This document shows, piece after piece, positions 1-13,077 of a DNA stretch of 64,000 nt. A program made the position numbers and the translations under genes. Source of the DNA: Cololabis saira (Eukaryota > Chordata > Actinopteri > Beloniformes > Belonidae). The first letter of the stretch is position 1. Each line of letters opens with the position of its first letter. The notes beneath the pieces are model-generated. The model saw nothing but the letters and a program-made list of their open reading frames with translations. It had not been told where the DNA came from and made no database searches. Where the stretch lies: NCBI RefSeq assembly GCF_033807715.1, contig NC_084607.1, positions 19,348,441 through 19,412,440 on the forward strand, in the 5' to 3' direction.

Positions 1-88
1 TATTTATACAGCAGTTTGAATTTATTACAAATCACATTCTTTAGTATTTATACAGCAGTTTGAATTTATTACAAATCACATTCTTTAG
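1..88. repeat. 44-bp tandem duplication
   Basis: Two adjacent identical copies of a 44-bp AT-rich unit (1-44 and 45-88). The unit begins TATTTATACAGCAG and ends CATTCTTTAG. It lies in an adcy9 intron and may extend left of the window. Confidence 0.9.
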
Positions 89-1933
89 TATTTTTGACTT
101 TTCACCCTGAAACTGATGTGATTGGAGCTCTGACTCAAATACAAGAAATCCTCCACACCTCAACTCTTTACCGATGACAGAGAGCCTGTCTTGCTCGACT
201 TTTGTGGTTGCCTGATAATCATCATTGCTTGACATAATTACCTAAAGCACTGTCACATGACAGAACTGTGTTTTTTAGGAATTGCCGTATTTCTTCAGAG
301 ATATTGAGGCAAAGATGAGGGCAAGACACAGGAAGGGGAAATGATGCTGCCGACCCATGAGTGTTAGTTGTTGTGTCTCATGGTGGGAGACCGGGAGGAA
401 TTCGATTACCAGCCTAATGAAAGCCAATTCTGTTGCCATGTGTTGTGTATGTTTGTGCTTCTGCATCTGTCTCTAACAGAGTCGCACTTGTGAATTCTCA
501 TTTTCGGGAGCAGCCAGGAACTACCCATAGTTTCCTGCTGCCTTTTCCCGTCATTCTGCATCACCGGTGCGAGGAATTAACTCGTCGTTACTGCCTTTTA
601 CCACTCTCATTTCCCATCCCCGAGTCACATCCAGCCGGCTATCCATACAGCTATGCTGAGGCTGGCCAGCTACACCTACTCACACGTTGTGTATCACTGT
701 TTGAATGGACGTGTAGGTGATTAGGGTGGTGTATGTGTGTTTTGTATGTATATCATAACATACTTGTCTCGACATCTTTCTTTTTGCAATTGGTTTATTC
801 TTATTGCAGTACCCTATCTTCAGAACCTGATGTTTTTTTTGTGTGTGCGTGTGTGGGCTTCTTTGAGAGTGGGTGTGTGTACCCTGGTGTCATATGTGTG
901 GTCAGAGTGTGTGTCAGAGTGGAGCCCGAGGGAGGTTGAGCAGAGGCTGTGGCAGACCTGTCTGAAGTGCTTAGCACAGACAATACTGAGGGCCCGAGGC
1001 TGCTGCTTCCTTGACAGTTGAATTATGTGGCTAAGCACACGGTCACCAGTACTTACCTGTGCTGCAGACAAATGCATGCGGATACCTCTTGCCGGAGTTG
1101 CGTTGTGCTGCATAACACAGTTCGGACTGAAAGGGGAAATGACCAGGAGTTGATTCAGCAACACTTGACCTTCTTGCTCTCAATTTGGTGGCTTTAAAGT
1201 CAGTTTTTAAAACTTTGAAAACACAAGAGACGTGTTGCTTATCTGTAGCTATGATATCGCAAGTGCAGTAAGTATAAATCTAAACAGGATCATCCCAGCT
1301 AGCCAGTGTGGAAAAGGAAGAAGATACAGTATCTTCTTATGTGTGAAATATAGGATTTAGTACTTCCTCATTAAAAAAGGGAAATGAAAAATACATTTGG
1401 AACTTGAAACTAGGAACGTTGTAATTGTTAATATGGTGCTAGACATGGGAGGATACATGTGATCAAATATTCAGCTGCTGTCTGCTATGCCTAAATCAAG
1501 ATGGATAGACTAGTTTGTTACAACAGGCTTTTGAAAGGTGATAATGTCGTGTTTGATGATAAGTGATGTCTGGGAAAAGAAAATGTTTGCTTCGGTAAAT
1601 TGTTTCTTTCTTAATAAACCCTTCTTAATCAACAAAAGGTGGTACAGAAACTTCTAAAAATAACGTTTATACACATTTATATGAAAAAAATATGACTCAT
1701 GTGTTTAACCTTGGCTATTGCAAGTGGGAGAAATTGATATTCAGTTCTTTTCTCTCTTTAAAACCTGCTTATATAAGTTACCAAGGGAATATATCCTAGG
1801 TGCTGAGCCTCTGCTGAATCCTAATGCAACCCCACAACCAACAGTACTCTTACATGCAGGGATGACTAAACCGATCTCAGGTCTGCTCCAGTTTTCGTCA
1901 CTCTTTGTTTCTTTCTTTCTTTTCCCTCTTTAG
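89..1933 (+). other. adcy9 intron, no gene seen
   Basis: Intronic sequence before the first visible adcy9 exon. The open frames here are short, overlap on both strands and have no recognisable domain. A GT-rich stretch lies near 835-925. I found no upstream adcy9 coding exon, so the cyclase C1 domain must lie left of the window. Confidence 0.6.
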
Positions 1934-2106
1934 GTCTTAGAACCTACCTGATCTCAGGCAGGAAGGATGAGCCTGTTTCTCCCTGTAACTGCTCCCAGGT
2001 GGCGTTATCTGTGCCAGAGCATGCTGATCCTCAGTGTCCTGTGCCCAGAGTGAGCACACCTGATGGAGCCTCCTCCGCTGGCACCCTTCCTGCAGACAAA
2101 ACCAAG
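1934..2106 (+). CDS. adcy9: adcy9 exon: C1 end / C1b start
   Basis: Acceptor TTTAG before 1934 and donor GTGGGT after 2106. It starts by completing a split codon and ends in phase 0. It encodes TYLISGRKDEPVSPCNCSQ, matching the stretch just after the C1 catalytic core of AC9, and then a Ser/Pro/Ala-rich C1b linker. Confidence 0.85.
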
Positions 2107-5100
2107 GTGGGTTGTAACTGGCCCTGAGCAAAGCAGCCTGGCTCGTTTTTATCATGCACATCTACGCTGCCTGCACAAGAACACTGGGCTCTATGTTCTA
2201 CCGCAACCTTTTTCCTGCACGTGGGTGTATCAGAAGCGTTTTTTCAATATTTTTACTTTTGTGCATGCAAAAAGATTGCCTTTATATTGACTGTCAGTCT
2301 TGTATTGCCAATAAACCAGAATTCTATATTCTCTTTACAATTATATCATTTTAACTTTGTGCACCCTGCATGGTTAGAGTATCTTCGAGCTCCCTTTTCA
2401 CTTTTGATGCACCTCCTCTATGTATGTATGCCTAAATATGCTTCCATTTAAATTGCAATGTCGGTGCAATTCTCGGTCGATCTATCTGTGCAGAGAGAAG
2501 GGTGTGTAAGAGCATGGGCAGAACCGACAAAAAGAATAACAGAGGATGTTGGGAGGCAGAGAACTCAGCGGGGTTCCTTGGTACTGTAATGAGCTAATTC
2601 AGGGATTTCTGCATACAAGCATTGACTTCTCCATACACAGCTTTTCATCCCCTCTAACATAAATCTATTCATTAGTTGTACTGCAGGATCAGGAAAGTGG
2701 CTCTAACGACATTTGAGTGTGTGAAAGAATGTGTCAGACATGTGTGGCAATAATTGTCTCTCTGCTTGATGGAGCAAGTAGAAGCCCCGTGCTTGTTATC
2801 TCGTTGTTTTGCACATTATGCATGGCCTGCTTAACTACTACACATCACCTCGTTCTGACTGTATCTGTGTCATGGTCGGCCGCAGCGCACAGACCTCACA
2901 TTCTCATACAGACACGCACATGAAAAAATTAAGACCTTGAGCCAATGAAGACCTTCTCTTGTTTACTCTTTGCCTCCCATTACATTTCTCGGTCTCTGCT
3001 GCCACACTTGTTGGCATAATCCCGAGTTAAATAAATCAAACAAGCTGTCATTTGTCTCACGTTTGGCTCTGCACAACTTATTCATTCCTCCACATTATTC
3101 CACATGTGCTGTCTCCCTGTTTACTATTCGCCTATAATCTCTGTGCAGTCCCCCTGTCTGTCCTGCAGTGTGGTCCTGATGACAGGGGAGGATCCGGTTC
3201 TGGATGAAGAAACGGTTTACAATGGCTGCCATGATGACCACATAACCAACAGCAGCAAGGTTAGCATGTAGTTGTCACCTGAGGCAAAGAGAAAAGAAGC
3301 TGATCTGTGTTTTTCTGATCTTAAAATGTAGAGACTATGCAGAATTATGGTGTAGCCATCCAGAGTATTTTTATCTTTATAGTTCAAACATTGGGTCTAT
3401 ACCCAGGAGTAAAAAAAAAAGAAAGAAAAAAAGAACTTCACAAGTCCCAGATTAAGTTGCTGCCCAAATCTATTTAAGTCTATGTGTAACTGAAGCACAC
3501 TTTTGACTTTCTTATTTAGACTAATTCCAAATATTGCTGGCCTACTTACCAAGCAAAAATCCATTATCGCACCTTTTTTTTCGTGGCAATTGAGGATCTC
3601 TCTTTCAAACCTCTCTTACCCCACAGGACTCTTCAAATCTGAAGTGTTCCCCAGCGGTATCAGCTGGGCGCAGCCCCAAGGCTGTGAATGGCCTGCTCAG
3701 TCCTCAGCTCGAGGCCTTGAATAACAGCCAGACGTCGCTGTGTGAGATGCTGCAGGAAAAGGAAAAGAAGACGTGGAGCGGAGGCCCCATGGGCATGGAC
3801 CACTCGGCGCTCATCCCTCTGCGGTCCAAAAACTTCAGGGAGAGGAGTGATGCTCACTTTGTGGATGTCATTAAGGAGGACAGGTAATATTACTTAAGGA
3901 GAACATTTTTACCCACTCTTTACAGATTTGTAATCTTAATACATAGAGGTAAGTCGTAGTTCTTGACTGGAAAATACAGGAGAATCTTTACATGAATAAT
4001 TGCATCTGAATGCTACATGACTTCCTCTGACACTTCTGTCTCCCAGTCTTATGAAGGACTATTTCTACAAACCTCCCCTAAACAAGCTGAGTCTCACCTT
4101 CCTGGAGAGGAGCCTAGAGTCTGCTTACCGGATAAGCTACCAGGAAGAGGTGATTGTATGAGCTGTTTTTGTTTGACGTAAAGGTACCTTTATCTACATT
4201 TGTGCTAAAAGTGTTGATGCATGTGTGTGTGTTTATGAGTTTGTCTACTGTTAGTGTGCTGTGAACTCAAACAGTAACACTGTGGTTACCTTTTGTGTCT
4301 CAGTGGTCTGAAAATTATTAAGAATTGCACAAATGTCAGTCCTTTCACTGATTTCATCCGTCCCGTTCTTGGTGGTTTCAGGTTTGGTTTCAGTTTTGTG
4401 TCTTTCTCTGTCTCCTTTTGTCTGGGTCTTGTCTGGAAAGCCTGTTAGTACTACGTTATCACAAGACTGGTCATGACTGCGGCAAAAAGAAATCACTGCA
4501 GGACCTCCAGAACAATTTTGTATGGGGCTTTAATGTCCTCTGCTGGTGTTTCCTTAGAAGTGCAGTTTTGATGGCATGGCTACAACTGTTACTGGTGGCA
4601 TCAAAGTTGTTTGGTACCCAGTTTTCATTTAACTTTCCTTTTTTGTTGTTGTCTCCCCTCACAGGTAGAGAACCAAGCAGCAGTGCAGACGTTTGCAAGC
4701 CCGACATTCAGTTCGTTCTTGGACACGCTACTGTGCAGTTTGGTGTTTCTGGCTCTCTCGTTGGCCTGTTTCCTTCTACCACTCATTAACCACCAGAATA
4801 TCTCCACTATGACGCTCATTCTGACAGCCGTAGCCGCTCTGCTACAAGCTTTGAGTCTGCTGTTTGCTATTCGGTGAGATATTCAATGCAGACTAATAGT
4901 CTTAAACCACCATGAGCCCCAGTCAGCCAATACAAAAAACAAATGCAAGACACCCCCGTAATACGAGCAAGCATTAGTGACCATATGGAATATAATTTTC
5001 ATACTCCTGATGTAAAAGGATAGAACGAACATGCATAAAATTAAAATAAAAAAAAACATGAGGCAAGTGCAGATGTCCGTTTTAATTTTGAAGAAATGAG

Positions 5101-7724
5101 TTGGCAATGTGCTTTGGCTGAGAGAGAGCAATAATCATTATAAACTCTATTTAAGAAATGTCTCAAAAACACTCACTATAAAAGAGTTATCCATTTAACA
5201 GATTTATAGACAGTCTTGTTTTTAGTTTGTTTATTTTTCATGATGTAATTAAACTGGAATAAAATTGGCCTCTTTAAGTTTGTGACATCTCTAACATATC
5301 ATGGTAATTTCTGTCAGTGAGGGATTCCTGCTTTTCCTCTGCAGGATGGCTTTTTATCTGGACAGTGCGCTGAAATGCACTCGGGTGCTGATGACAGCCT
5401 TCTCAGGCTGGGTAGCTCGTCACTGTGTAGGAGCCTTTCTGGTATCTCTGCCTGCTGTAGCAGTCTTCTCCCATGTCACCTGTGACATGCATCTATCCAT
5501 TCAGGTAGGATGAAGATTCATCTTCTTTTTTTTTAACCAGTGGTTGTTTTGAGTGAGTTCTTCTTTCTTGTATTATGAGTTACTCGATTTAAAAACTGCA
5601 AAACACCATCATTTCAAGTATCAGCACAACACTGGTTCCTTTGACTAATGCTGCTCTTTGTCACTTACTTCCTAGTTCACCATGTTCATCTGTTGTGCTG
5701 TCATCGTCGCCATCATTCAGTATTGTAACTTCTGTCAGCTCAGCTACTGGATGCGCTCAACAGTTGCTACACTGATGGGATTGGCAATGCTTGCCTTGCT
5801 CTTCAGCTCCCCCTGCAGGTAGAAAAATGCAGTTAATTCTCTTAATGAAAAACAGAGGAAAATTAATAAGATATGTATAATCTTTTCAAAAAGTATTCAA
5901 ATTATGCCGAAAACTGTTTCAGAGAGAATTATGACTAGTTATATGATTCTGTATTGTGTTTGTTCAAATGTGTTGATGAGTGATTCTGTCTGTTTCATCT
6001 TCTCCAGTGTTGCTAAAAGCCTGCTTTTCTGGTAAGGAGGGATGTTTTTAACATTTTTATGGTGATATTTTGTCAAACCTTATGCTTCAACAGGAAAACA
6101 GGCACTAAACACACAAATGACTTTCATTACTATATTATAAATAGTAATAGTAATGAAATTATGGAATATCCGGGAAATGAAAATGCAAACAAAACATGAT
6201 CTTGACCATAAATTCAACATAAATTCATGGTCCAGGTCCTAACTCTTTGTTGAGCACTTGCAGCAACAGAAGCTGTGTATACATGTAACAAGCAAAATAC
6301 TTCTTCTAAACTTATATTAGCCTGTTTCATAGATATCTTGATGTCTCTCTTTATCACTCTCATTCTCAACAAGGTCTGATGACCAGAGGAACAATAGCAA
6401 CATCTCCATCGTCCTGCCTGATTACCCGGCGGATCCTAACTCACAAGACCTCCCTCAGGACCTCCTAGGACCTGAGGTCTGCGTGGCTTTTTCGCTGCTC
6501 CTTCTCTTGGTTTGGTTCCTTAACCGTGAATTTGAGGTCAGTTACCGTTTGCATTACCACGGCAACGTAGAAGCTGATCAACACCGCATCAAGATTCAGA
6601 ACATGAGGGACCAGGCCGACTGGCTGCTTCGCAATATAATTCCTATCCACGTGGCGGAGCAGCTTAAGGTCACCCAAAGTTACTCCAAGAACCATGACAA
6701 TGTGGGTGTCATATTTGCAAGCATTGTTAACTTTAGTGAGTTCTACGAAGAAAGCTATGAGGGAGGCAAGGAGTGCTACCGCGTCCTCAATGAGCTAATT
6801 GGCGACTTTGATGAACTTCTACGTAAGTCAGCCTTCACGAATATTGAAAAGATCAAGACCATTGGTGCCACTTACATGGCAGCAGCTGGACTCAATCCTC
6901 AGCAGTGCGCAGACGCAGCTCATCCACATGCCCACCTCCGTGCCCTTTTTGAATTCGCTTTAGAGATGATGCTGGTAGTGGATGACTTCAACAAGAATAT
7001 GCTGGGCTTTGGCTTTAAGCTTCGCATTGGATTTAATCATGGGCCTCTAACAGCAGGGGTGATTGGTACTACTAAGCTTCTCTATGATATCTGGGGCGAC
7101 ACTGTCAATATAGCCAGTCGCATGGACACAACAGGAGTGGAATGTCGTGTCCAGGTTAGTGAGGAGAGCTATTGCGTCCTCAGCGGCATGGATTATGAGT
7201 TTGATTATCGAGGTACAGTTAATGTCAAAGGCAAAGGTCAGATGAAGACCTTCCTTTACCCTAAAAGCAGTGACAGTGGCCCTGTGCCTCAGTACCAGCT
7301 CTCAGTTTCACCAGAGATCCGAGCACAGGTGGATGGCAGCATCGGGCGCTCACCCACTGATGAAATTGCCAGCATGGTGCCAACAACCAGCACAACTGCA
7401 AGCAGAACAAATATTATGGTACCTAGTGCCAGCGCTGGTTCCTCAAATACAATAGGGCTTAGTCGCGCGAAAGAGGCAGGCATCCGTGAAAGACGTCCCT
7501 CCACTGAGACTTCTTATGCAAAGCGATCTTTGTCCCACAGTGGATTGACATCTATACCTGTAACCAGTCTTGAAGGATCATCTCCAAATACCAAACAGCT
7601 CATCACATCACCTTTGGTCCAGCAAGATCCAGTCCAAAGTTCATCAAGATCCTTGAAAGACAGCAAGAATGACAAATACAAGACTGATTACGATAGAAAT
7701 GCTGGAGAGTTGACCAGGCTTTAA
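1934..7724 (+). CDS. adcy9: Adenylyl cyclase type 9, 3' part of the gene (nine exons)
   Basis: Joined coding exons: 1934-2106, 3149-3259, 3627-3883, 4047-4149, 4665-4873, 5345-5504, 5676-5818, 6008-6031 and 6374-7724, together about 842 codons plus stop. The product is an integral plasma-membrane enzyme that converts ATP to cAMP downstream of Gs. What is visible is the C1b linker, the second six-helix membrane domain and the whole C2 catalytic domain. The frame holds across every junction. The C1b stretch SQTSLCEMLQEK, the linker motif DAHFVDVIKED and KTF/QTFASPTFSS-like residues match vertebrate AC9. C2 carries the Lys of KIKTIG (6855), the Asp of YDIWGD (7086), and the Asn (7107) and Arg (7119) of NIASR; these are the substrate-binding and transition-state residues of C2 domains. 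The C1 domain with the metal-binding aspartates is outside the window. Human AC9 has 1353 residues, so roughly the first third is missing here. Confidence 0.95.
2107..3148 (+). other. adcy9 intron, nothing seen
   Basis: Intron between two C1b exons. No domain-bearing frame and no obvious repeat. Confidence 0.6.
3149..3259 (+). CDS. adcy9: adcy9 exon: C1b linker with Cys pair
   Basis: The acceptor CTGTGCAG ends at 3148 and the donor is GTTAGC. A second AG at 3167-3168 would break the frame, which settles the acceptor. The 37 codons begin SPCLSC, comparable to TCPSCG of human AC9, and end NGCHDDHITNSSK. Confidence 0.85.
3627..3883 (+). CDS. adcy9: adcy9 exon: C1b, approach to second membrane domain
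   Basis: Encodes NGLLSPQLEALNNSQTSLCEM and, near the end, the conserved DAHFVDVIKED. It ends with two bases of a Ser codon, completed by the T at 4047. Confidence 0.95.
4047..4149 (+). CDS. adcy9: adcy9 exon: juxtamembrane segment
   Basis: Encodes SLMKDYFYKPPLNKLSLTF and YRISYQEE, which precede the first helix of the second membrane domain. Two in-frame donors lie six bases apart (GTGATT after 4149, GTATGA after 4155). The first gives the same spacing as human AC9 (EEV to TF) and is preferred. Confidence 0.85.
4665..4873 (+). CDS. adcy9: adcy9 exon: TM helices 7-8
   Basis: Begins VENQAAVQTFASPTFSSFLD, then two hydrophobic segments (SLVFLALSLACFLLPLI and MTLILTAVAALLQALSLLFAI). It ends with two bases of an Arg codon completed in the next exon. 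Confidence 0.93.
5345..5504 (+). CDS. adcy9: adcy9 exon: TM helices, central part
   Basis: Encodes RMAFYLDSALKCTRVLMTAF and RHCVGAFLVSLPAVAVFSHVT, aligned with RHCIGAILVSLPALAVYSHVT of human AC9. Acceptor CTGCAG, donor GTAGGA, ends in phase 0. Confidence 0.95.
5676..5818 (+). CDS. adcy9: adcy9 exon: TM helices 10-11
   Basis: Encodes a hydrophobic run with YCNFCQLSYWMRS (human YCNFCQLSSWMRS), then a further membrane segment ending LLFSSPC. Ends with two bases of a Ser codon. Confidence 0.95.
6008..6031 (+). CDS. adcy9: adcy9 24-nt microexon
   Basis: Acceptor TTCTCCAG and donor GTAAGG flank 24 nt. Joined to its neighbours it encodes SVAKSLLF and completes codons on both sides. Its length is a multiple of three, so skipping it also keeps the frame (an Arg codon forms at the junction). 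It lies in the region corresponding to the extracellular loop before the last helix. Confidence 0.75.
6374..7724 (+). CDS. adcy9: adcy9 last coding exon: loop, last TM helix, C2 catalytic domain
   Basis: Starts with an extracellular loop holding two N-glycosylation sequons (NNS, NIS), then the last helix (VAFSLLLLLVWFL) and the NREFEVSYRLHYHG linker. The C2 cyclase domain follows, with VIFASIVNFSEFYEE, KIKTIGATYMAA, GFNHGPLTAGVIG and YDIWGDTVNIASRMDTTGVE. The C-terminal tail is Ser/Thr-rich and ends GELTRL before TAA at 7722-7724. The tail is diverged from mammals, as is usual for C2b. Confidence 0.97.
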
Positions 7725-10700
7725 GGATTTTCTAAGATGGCACTTTTATCGTTAGCTCTTTACCCTTTAATCTCTCGTTCCTGCTAGTTGATGAGTAGAA
7801 GAGCTGTATATTTGGTAAAGCTTAAGGTAGAGACACAGGATTCAGAGGGACACACAGGCTCCATCTCACGAAGCAGGGAGCAGGTTGCTTGAAGTGTAAA
7901 TATGATTTGCTGATATTATCAAGAGTGCTTAGTAAACTTCAGAGGAGGAGTCACACAGTGACACAAAGGAAATGGGAAGATGTGAAAGCTGATGTTAAAT
8001 GCCTCAAGCCTGCTACAAAACTTATTATATGTTAAAAACCCGTTATGGTTTTCCTAAAACTTATTACTGTCCACTAAAACATTTTTATTTCAAAACTCTG
8101 AGATGAAAAACATGAAATAAAAACCACCTGAAAAGTTCAAACTTCTCCTTTTATTAGAAATGAATGACTTTTCGTTCATACTTAATGATTTTGCTTCATT
8201 CTTTTTGTATGTCTTCAATAAGTTAATGCAGGTTAGAAAAGTGAAAACATGCACTTGTTGCATCAGGTCATAATGGGTTAGCTTACTTGATTGTCTCGGC
8301 ACCTTTAATCGTAATTATTTTATGTCTTTTAAGTGCCTTTAGAATAGAATAAGACGTAAACTAAGCCTCTTGAATAAGAGAATAACATAAAGGGAAATCA
8401 ATACATGGGAAAAAAAACTTTTGGAGAAGTTTTTTTTTTTAATCTTAGAGCAACAATGTGATAGCATCACAGTATTTGTCAACTTAATGGAAAAAAAATA
8501 TCTTACTCTAAGATGGTGAAATCTGCACAAAAATGGCTTTGAGCCTGCTTTTATGTTTAACCAGAAAACTCCTCATGAGAGCCACAGCTGGGACTTATCG
8601 ATACAGGCAGTGTATCATGTGGGTGTATCTGCATGCTTGTAATGTAGTGTGTGTTTGTGTGTTTGTATAGTGAGGTCATGCAGGGTTTTAATGAGGAGAG
8701 GCTCCCACAAGTTACTTGAACGATAGACAAACACTTCAGGAACAGCTGTATGGGAAGAATAACTGGTTTGCCGATGTGGCAGCTTTTTCTCTGGCCACAG
8801 TTTTGATCTTTCAATTGCCTCAGCACAGAGGGATGATTGCCTCACGTTTATTCAGCATGTTTGCAGCACCGTAGGCTTCTTGCAGTTGAGTCCTATGGCT
8901 TTCTGGGAATTTAAGCTGAGTTGGTACTGATGAGTATTTAAAGGAATACCTGGTGTACCCTTAGAGTCAGGACTTCAGATGGACTGAAGAGAACGACTGC
9001 TAACGATTGCAATAGATTACACCGTACACGTGTTAGTAGATAGTAGTTTGATGACATGGATAATCAAAGCGCAATGTCACTGATGTATTAGTAAAATAAA
9101 TGGTGTTTATTGTTATGTATAACTTGAGCTGTTTGAAGGAGGACCCCCCAGCCCTGCCGCCAGCTGTCTACAACTGAAAAGACATTGCTGGTGGCAAACA
9201 GCTTCCTGCTTTTGCAACTTCAAACTTTGAATGGCTTGAAACTTAATGTAATAGCATTGTAAATGCAAAAACCAATGTACCAAATGCATTTTATGTCTTT
9301 AAGAATTTTTTGGAACTTTTGAAATGTTTTGCTTGATGCTACAATGTTAGATTATTACACATCCATCTTGCTGTACATTTTTTCTGTCTGTTACTGTTTC
9401 TCAGCAGAAAGGATTGTGTGCTCAAAAGCAAAATGGTTTACCATCAATTCCACTTTATTTATGATATTCATATATCGTTGACAACACAGTCTTATATTTT
9501 TAAACTGCCATTTTGTAATCATTTTTTTAGGAAATGAAGCAAACGTGACACATTTGCAGAAACAAATAACCAATTTGCCTTCTTGTATAATAAACCATTT
9601 CTTTTAACTGTTGCATAAAATATTTATCTAATAGTTAAGCAATATTTTACTTTATATTGTATGTACAGTCAGGATAGTCTGTGCCTTTTTACTTATGATT
9701 TATTTATTCTTTAAGTTGCTCTTGTTTCTTAAGTTGGTATGTCCATGGCTGTATGCTAAAAGAATGTTGTTTTTTTAATTGAAACACATTTAATTTTAGT
9801 TATTTTGAAAATACAATTGAACAGTGCCTTTCTTTGATGTACACAACTAAATGTAAAAGTAAACAGTATCATATTTCCATTTCCATATCTCCATTTTGTG
9901 CTGTATACTGAGTCATACGATGTTGAGTCTACAGGTAATAAAAGTAATAGGTTAAAAGGGAAAATAATGCTGTTTTGCTAATGAGCACACAACCTTTGTA
10001 GCAGCCTAACATGTGTTTGTTGTAAAGGGATTATAATTATTGTTATCAAAGGCTTTGTGTTGGTAGAGATGATGGTTTTAAAGTGTCAGGTCAAACGTTT
10101 AGGCCTATTTAAGTTTCCTTTTTTTTAAGTAACATTTTGGTGACAATAAAGGAACAGTAGGATGGGTATTTGTAATCACACACTTGATTTTTGCCCACTT
10201 TGTTTCATTGCAAAATTTAAAAAATCTATTTTTTGTGTTGTTTTATGTAGATTTACTGAGATGTAAGTGACATGTTGGACAGCGGGATAACACAGCGGGG
10301 AAGATGTTAAAAGGCTCTTGCATTTTCTTTCTTTGGTCTCTTTGTTTGCTAGTTGTATTTTTCATCATCAGAGATCCTCTACTTGCTCATTATTAAATCC
10401 AATTGCACAAAGTGCATATTTTTATGTACAATATGCCTTTTTATTCTATAGTATTGGAACTATTTTTTCTTCAATATAAGCGCATGTGCTAGGGTAAGTC
10501 TCAAGAACTGGATCATCTGAACAGTGCTGGAATAATAATGGCATGTTTTTGCTTGCATGTGTGCAAACCTGTTTGAGTGTTTGTAAAAATGTTCGCCTGT
10601 ATGTGTTTTTGGAAAGGATGCCAGTATCTTAGAAGGACTGTTATCCGGTTGTTTCTCCAACTGTTATCATGGCAAAAAGTATGACATGCGAAGGCTTCAA

Positions 10701-10900
10701 TCAATAGAGATCTTCTTCTCTTAATTTCAACTTGGCAAATAAAATTGAGAAAAAATTACTGTATTTGCTGGTAGAAGTATTTGAGTAGTTTGCCATTACT
10801 TCCATTAAGTCTTAATAAACTATTGCTTTTCTTTTTATATCTTTGTGTATTTAGCACGCTAGTACAGTAGGTGAAGTGGAAGTTTAACAATGAATAAAGT
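7725..10900 (+). other. adcy9: adcy9 3' untranslated region (extent inferred)
   Basis: AT-rich, lacks long frames and is largely free of the repeats that fill later introns, as expected for a long 3'UTR. AATAAA occurs at 9095, 9589, 9937, 10145, 10738, 10814 and 10893. Which of them is used cannot be told from sequence. Confidence 0.55.
10893..10898 (+). terminator. Most distal candidate poly(A) signal of adcy9
   Basis: AATAAA in TGAATAAAGT, followed within about 60-80 bases by T-rich and TG-containing sequence. Earlier hexamers at 9589 and 10145 are equally possible shorter ends. Confidence 0.4.
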
Positions 10901-11424
10901 CAGTTGCTGATAAATGAATGTCCAATTGAATTAAAAGCTTGTAAAATATTTTTTTCTTCTTTTCAGACCAGTGAAAGATTATAACTGGAACAGCATTGTA
11001 AAAAACTTTTGTTACTTTACTTTTTCTTTGTAAAGATGTGTTTCACTTTCCTACACTACATTTAACTGAGAGTTTTATTTAATCCTTACTTTAATGATAT
11101 TGCACTAGTTTCTCATTTAAAGGAGTTTTATTGAGTGTTCCGACCAGTGATACATCAAACCAACCGCTGCATTAAATGCGTCACACTTACTGCTTTAACA
11201 TAATGTTGTTATTGCAATGCATTATACAGATGGGAACCTGTCTTCTACATAAAGGATATGGTTTATATATTAAGCTTGTAATTTGAATTTGATCTCTTAA
11301 CAAGGAACTTGGTTGGCTAAGAATTTCTATATTCAGTTCAAAAATGTACGTGGATTTTTGAAACAGGGAAGTTTTGTTTTTATGTCTAATCTTACTCATT
11401 TAGTAGTTTATTTTATCAGCACCC
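10901..11424. other. Intergenic, nothing specific
   Basis: AT-rich sequence between adcy9 and the first dispersed repeat. No supportable gene. Confidence 0.5.
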
Positions 11425-11750
11425 ATCCATTATCCATACCTGTGTATTCTTATTCAGAGTCACTGAAGTCTGCTGGAGCCTGTCCCTGCGCTCCACAGGT
11501 GAAAGGGAGGGGTACTCCCTGGACAGGTCGCCACTCTGTTGCAGGGGCACAAACAGACACACTAACTCCCATGGTCAATCTAGCACCACCAATTAACCTG
11601 ACATTCTTTTTCTTTTCTTTTTTTTTTTGCTGGACTACCTAGAAAACGGGGGGAACATGCATACTCCAGACAGAAAGACCCCTGGAGTTGAACATTCTCG
11701 CTGTAAGGAAACAGTGCTAACCACTAAGCTTCCTTACTGCCCTTTCGACA
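11425..11750 (+). repeat. Dispersed fish repeat (copy A)
   Basis: Shares an ordered series of motifs with 37510-37885: TGCTGGAGCCT, CCCTGGACAGGTC, CAATTAACCT, GGGGGAACATGC, ACTCCA-AGAAAG-CCC and AGTGCTAACCACTAAGC. This is a very common teleost interspersed sequence, probably a LINE 3' end; I do not assign the family. It is interrupted by a poly-T run at about 11605. Confidence 0.7.
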
Positions 11751-12457
<707 letters not shown>

Positions 12458-13077
12458 TATTTGGTTAGTACAGAATCTAGAATGGGTTAATATAATGTAA
12501 ATACATTTTCTGTTCAAACCGTTTCAAACAAATGTTTATGGTTTCTATCTGTTCACAATATAGTGGTACCAGGAAAATGCTTTTCTGAACCTCATTCATC
12601 GCAAAATGGTTTGATTTATAATTTCTAAAAAATGTATATATTTTTTTATTGTTGTTATGGTATTGACTTTCAACTACGTATTTGATCAATGCAGAATAAT
12701 TGAGCTTCTTTATTGCCTGTATTACAATGTAATATATATATATATATATTTTTTTATTTCACCGTTATTTAACCAGATAAAAGACCCATTGAGATCAAGA
12801 CCTCTTTTACAAGTGTGACCTGGCCAAGGAAGGCAGCAGCACACATCCACAAATAACACACAAGTAACAGCAATCACAAAATAAACATTAAAAATGAGAG
12901 TGCAAACTGTTTTAGCAAATAAAGTGCAGTAGTGGTGACTTCAGTAATATGTGGGAAAAACAACAACTTCAGTAATAATTTAAAAACACGGGCACAAGTA
13001 GTTTAAAAACACAGGCACTGCCGAAAGGATTCTCGCTGTCCGTCTTTTAGAAAAGAGAATATATATACTGTATATAT
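12458..13077. other. Intergenic, AT-rich, no gene
   Basis: Contains TA runs near 12730 and 13060. The stretch 12770-12900 (ATTTCACCGTTATTTAACCAG, ACCCATTGAGATCAAGACC) resembles a common fish SINE/LINE tail, but I cannot assign it. Confidence 0.45.

Noticed and set aside
433..720. 95-codon frame in the adcy9 intron
   Set aside because: No recognisable domain, no supporting splice context, and overlapped by other random frames.
3161..3168. TCCTGCAG as the acceptor of the second visible adcy9 exon
   Set aside because: It would put the exon out of frame with 2106 (early stop). The upstream acceptor ending at 3148 keeps the frame and restores the expected Cys-x-x-Cys motif.
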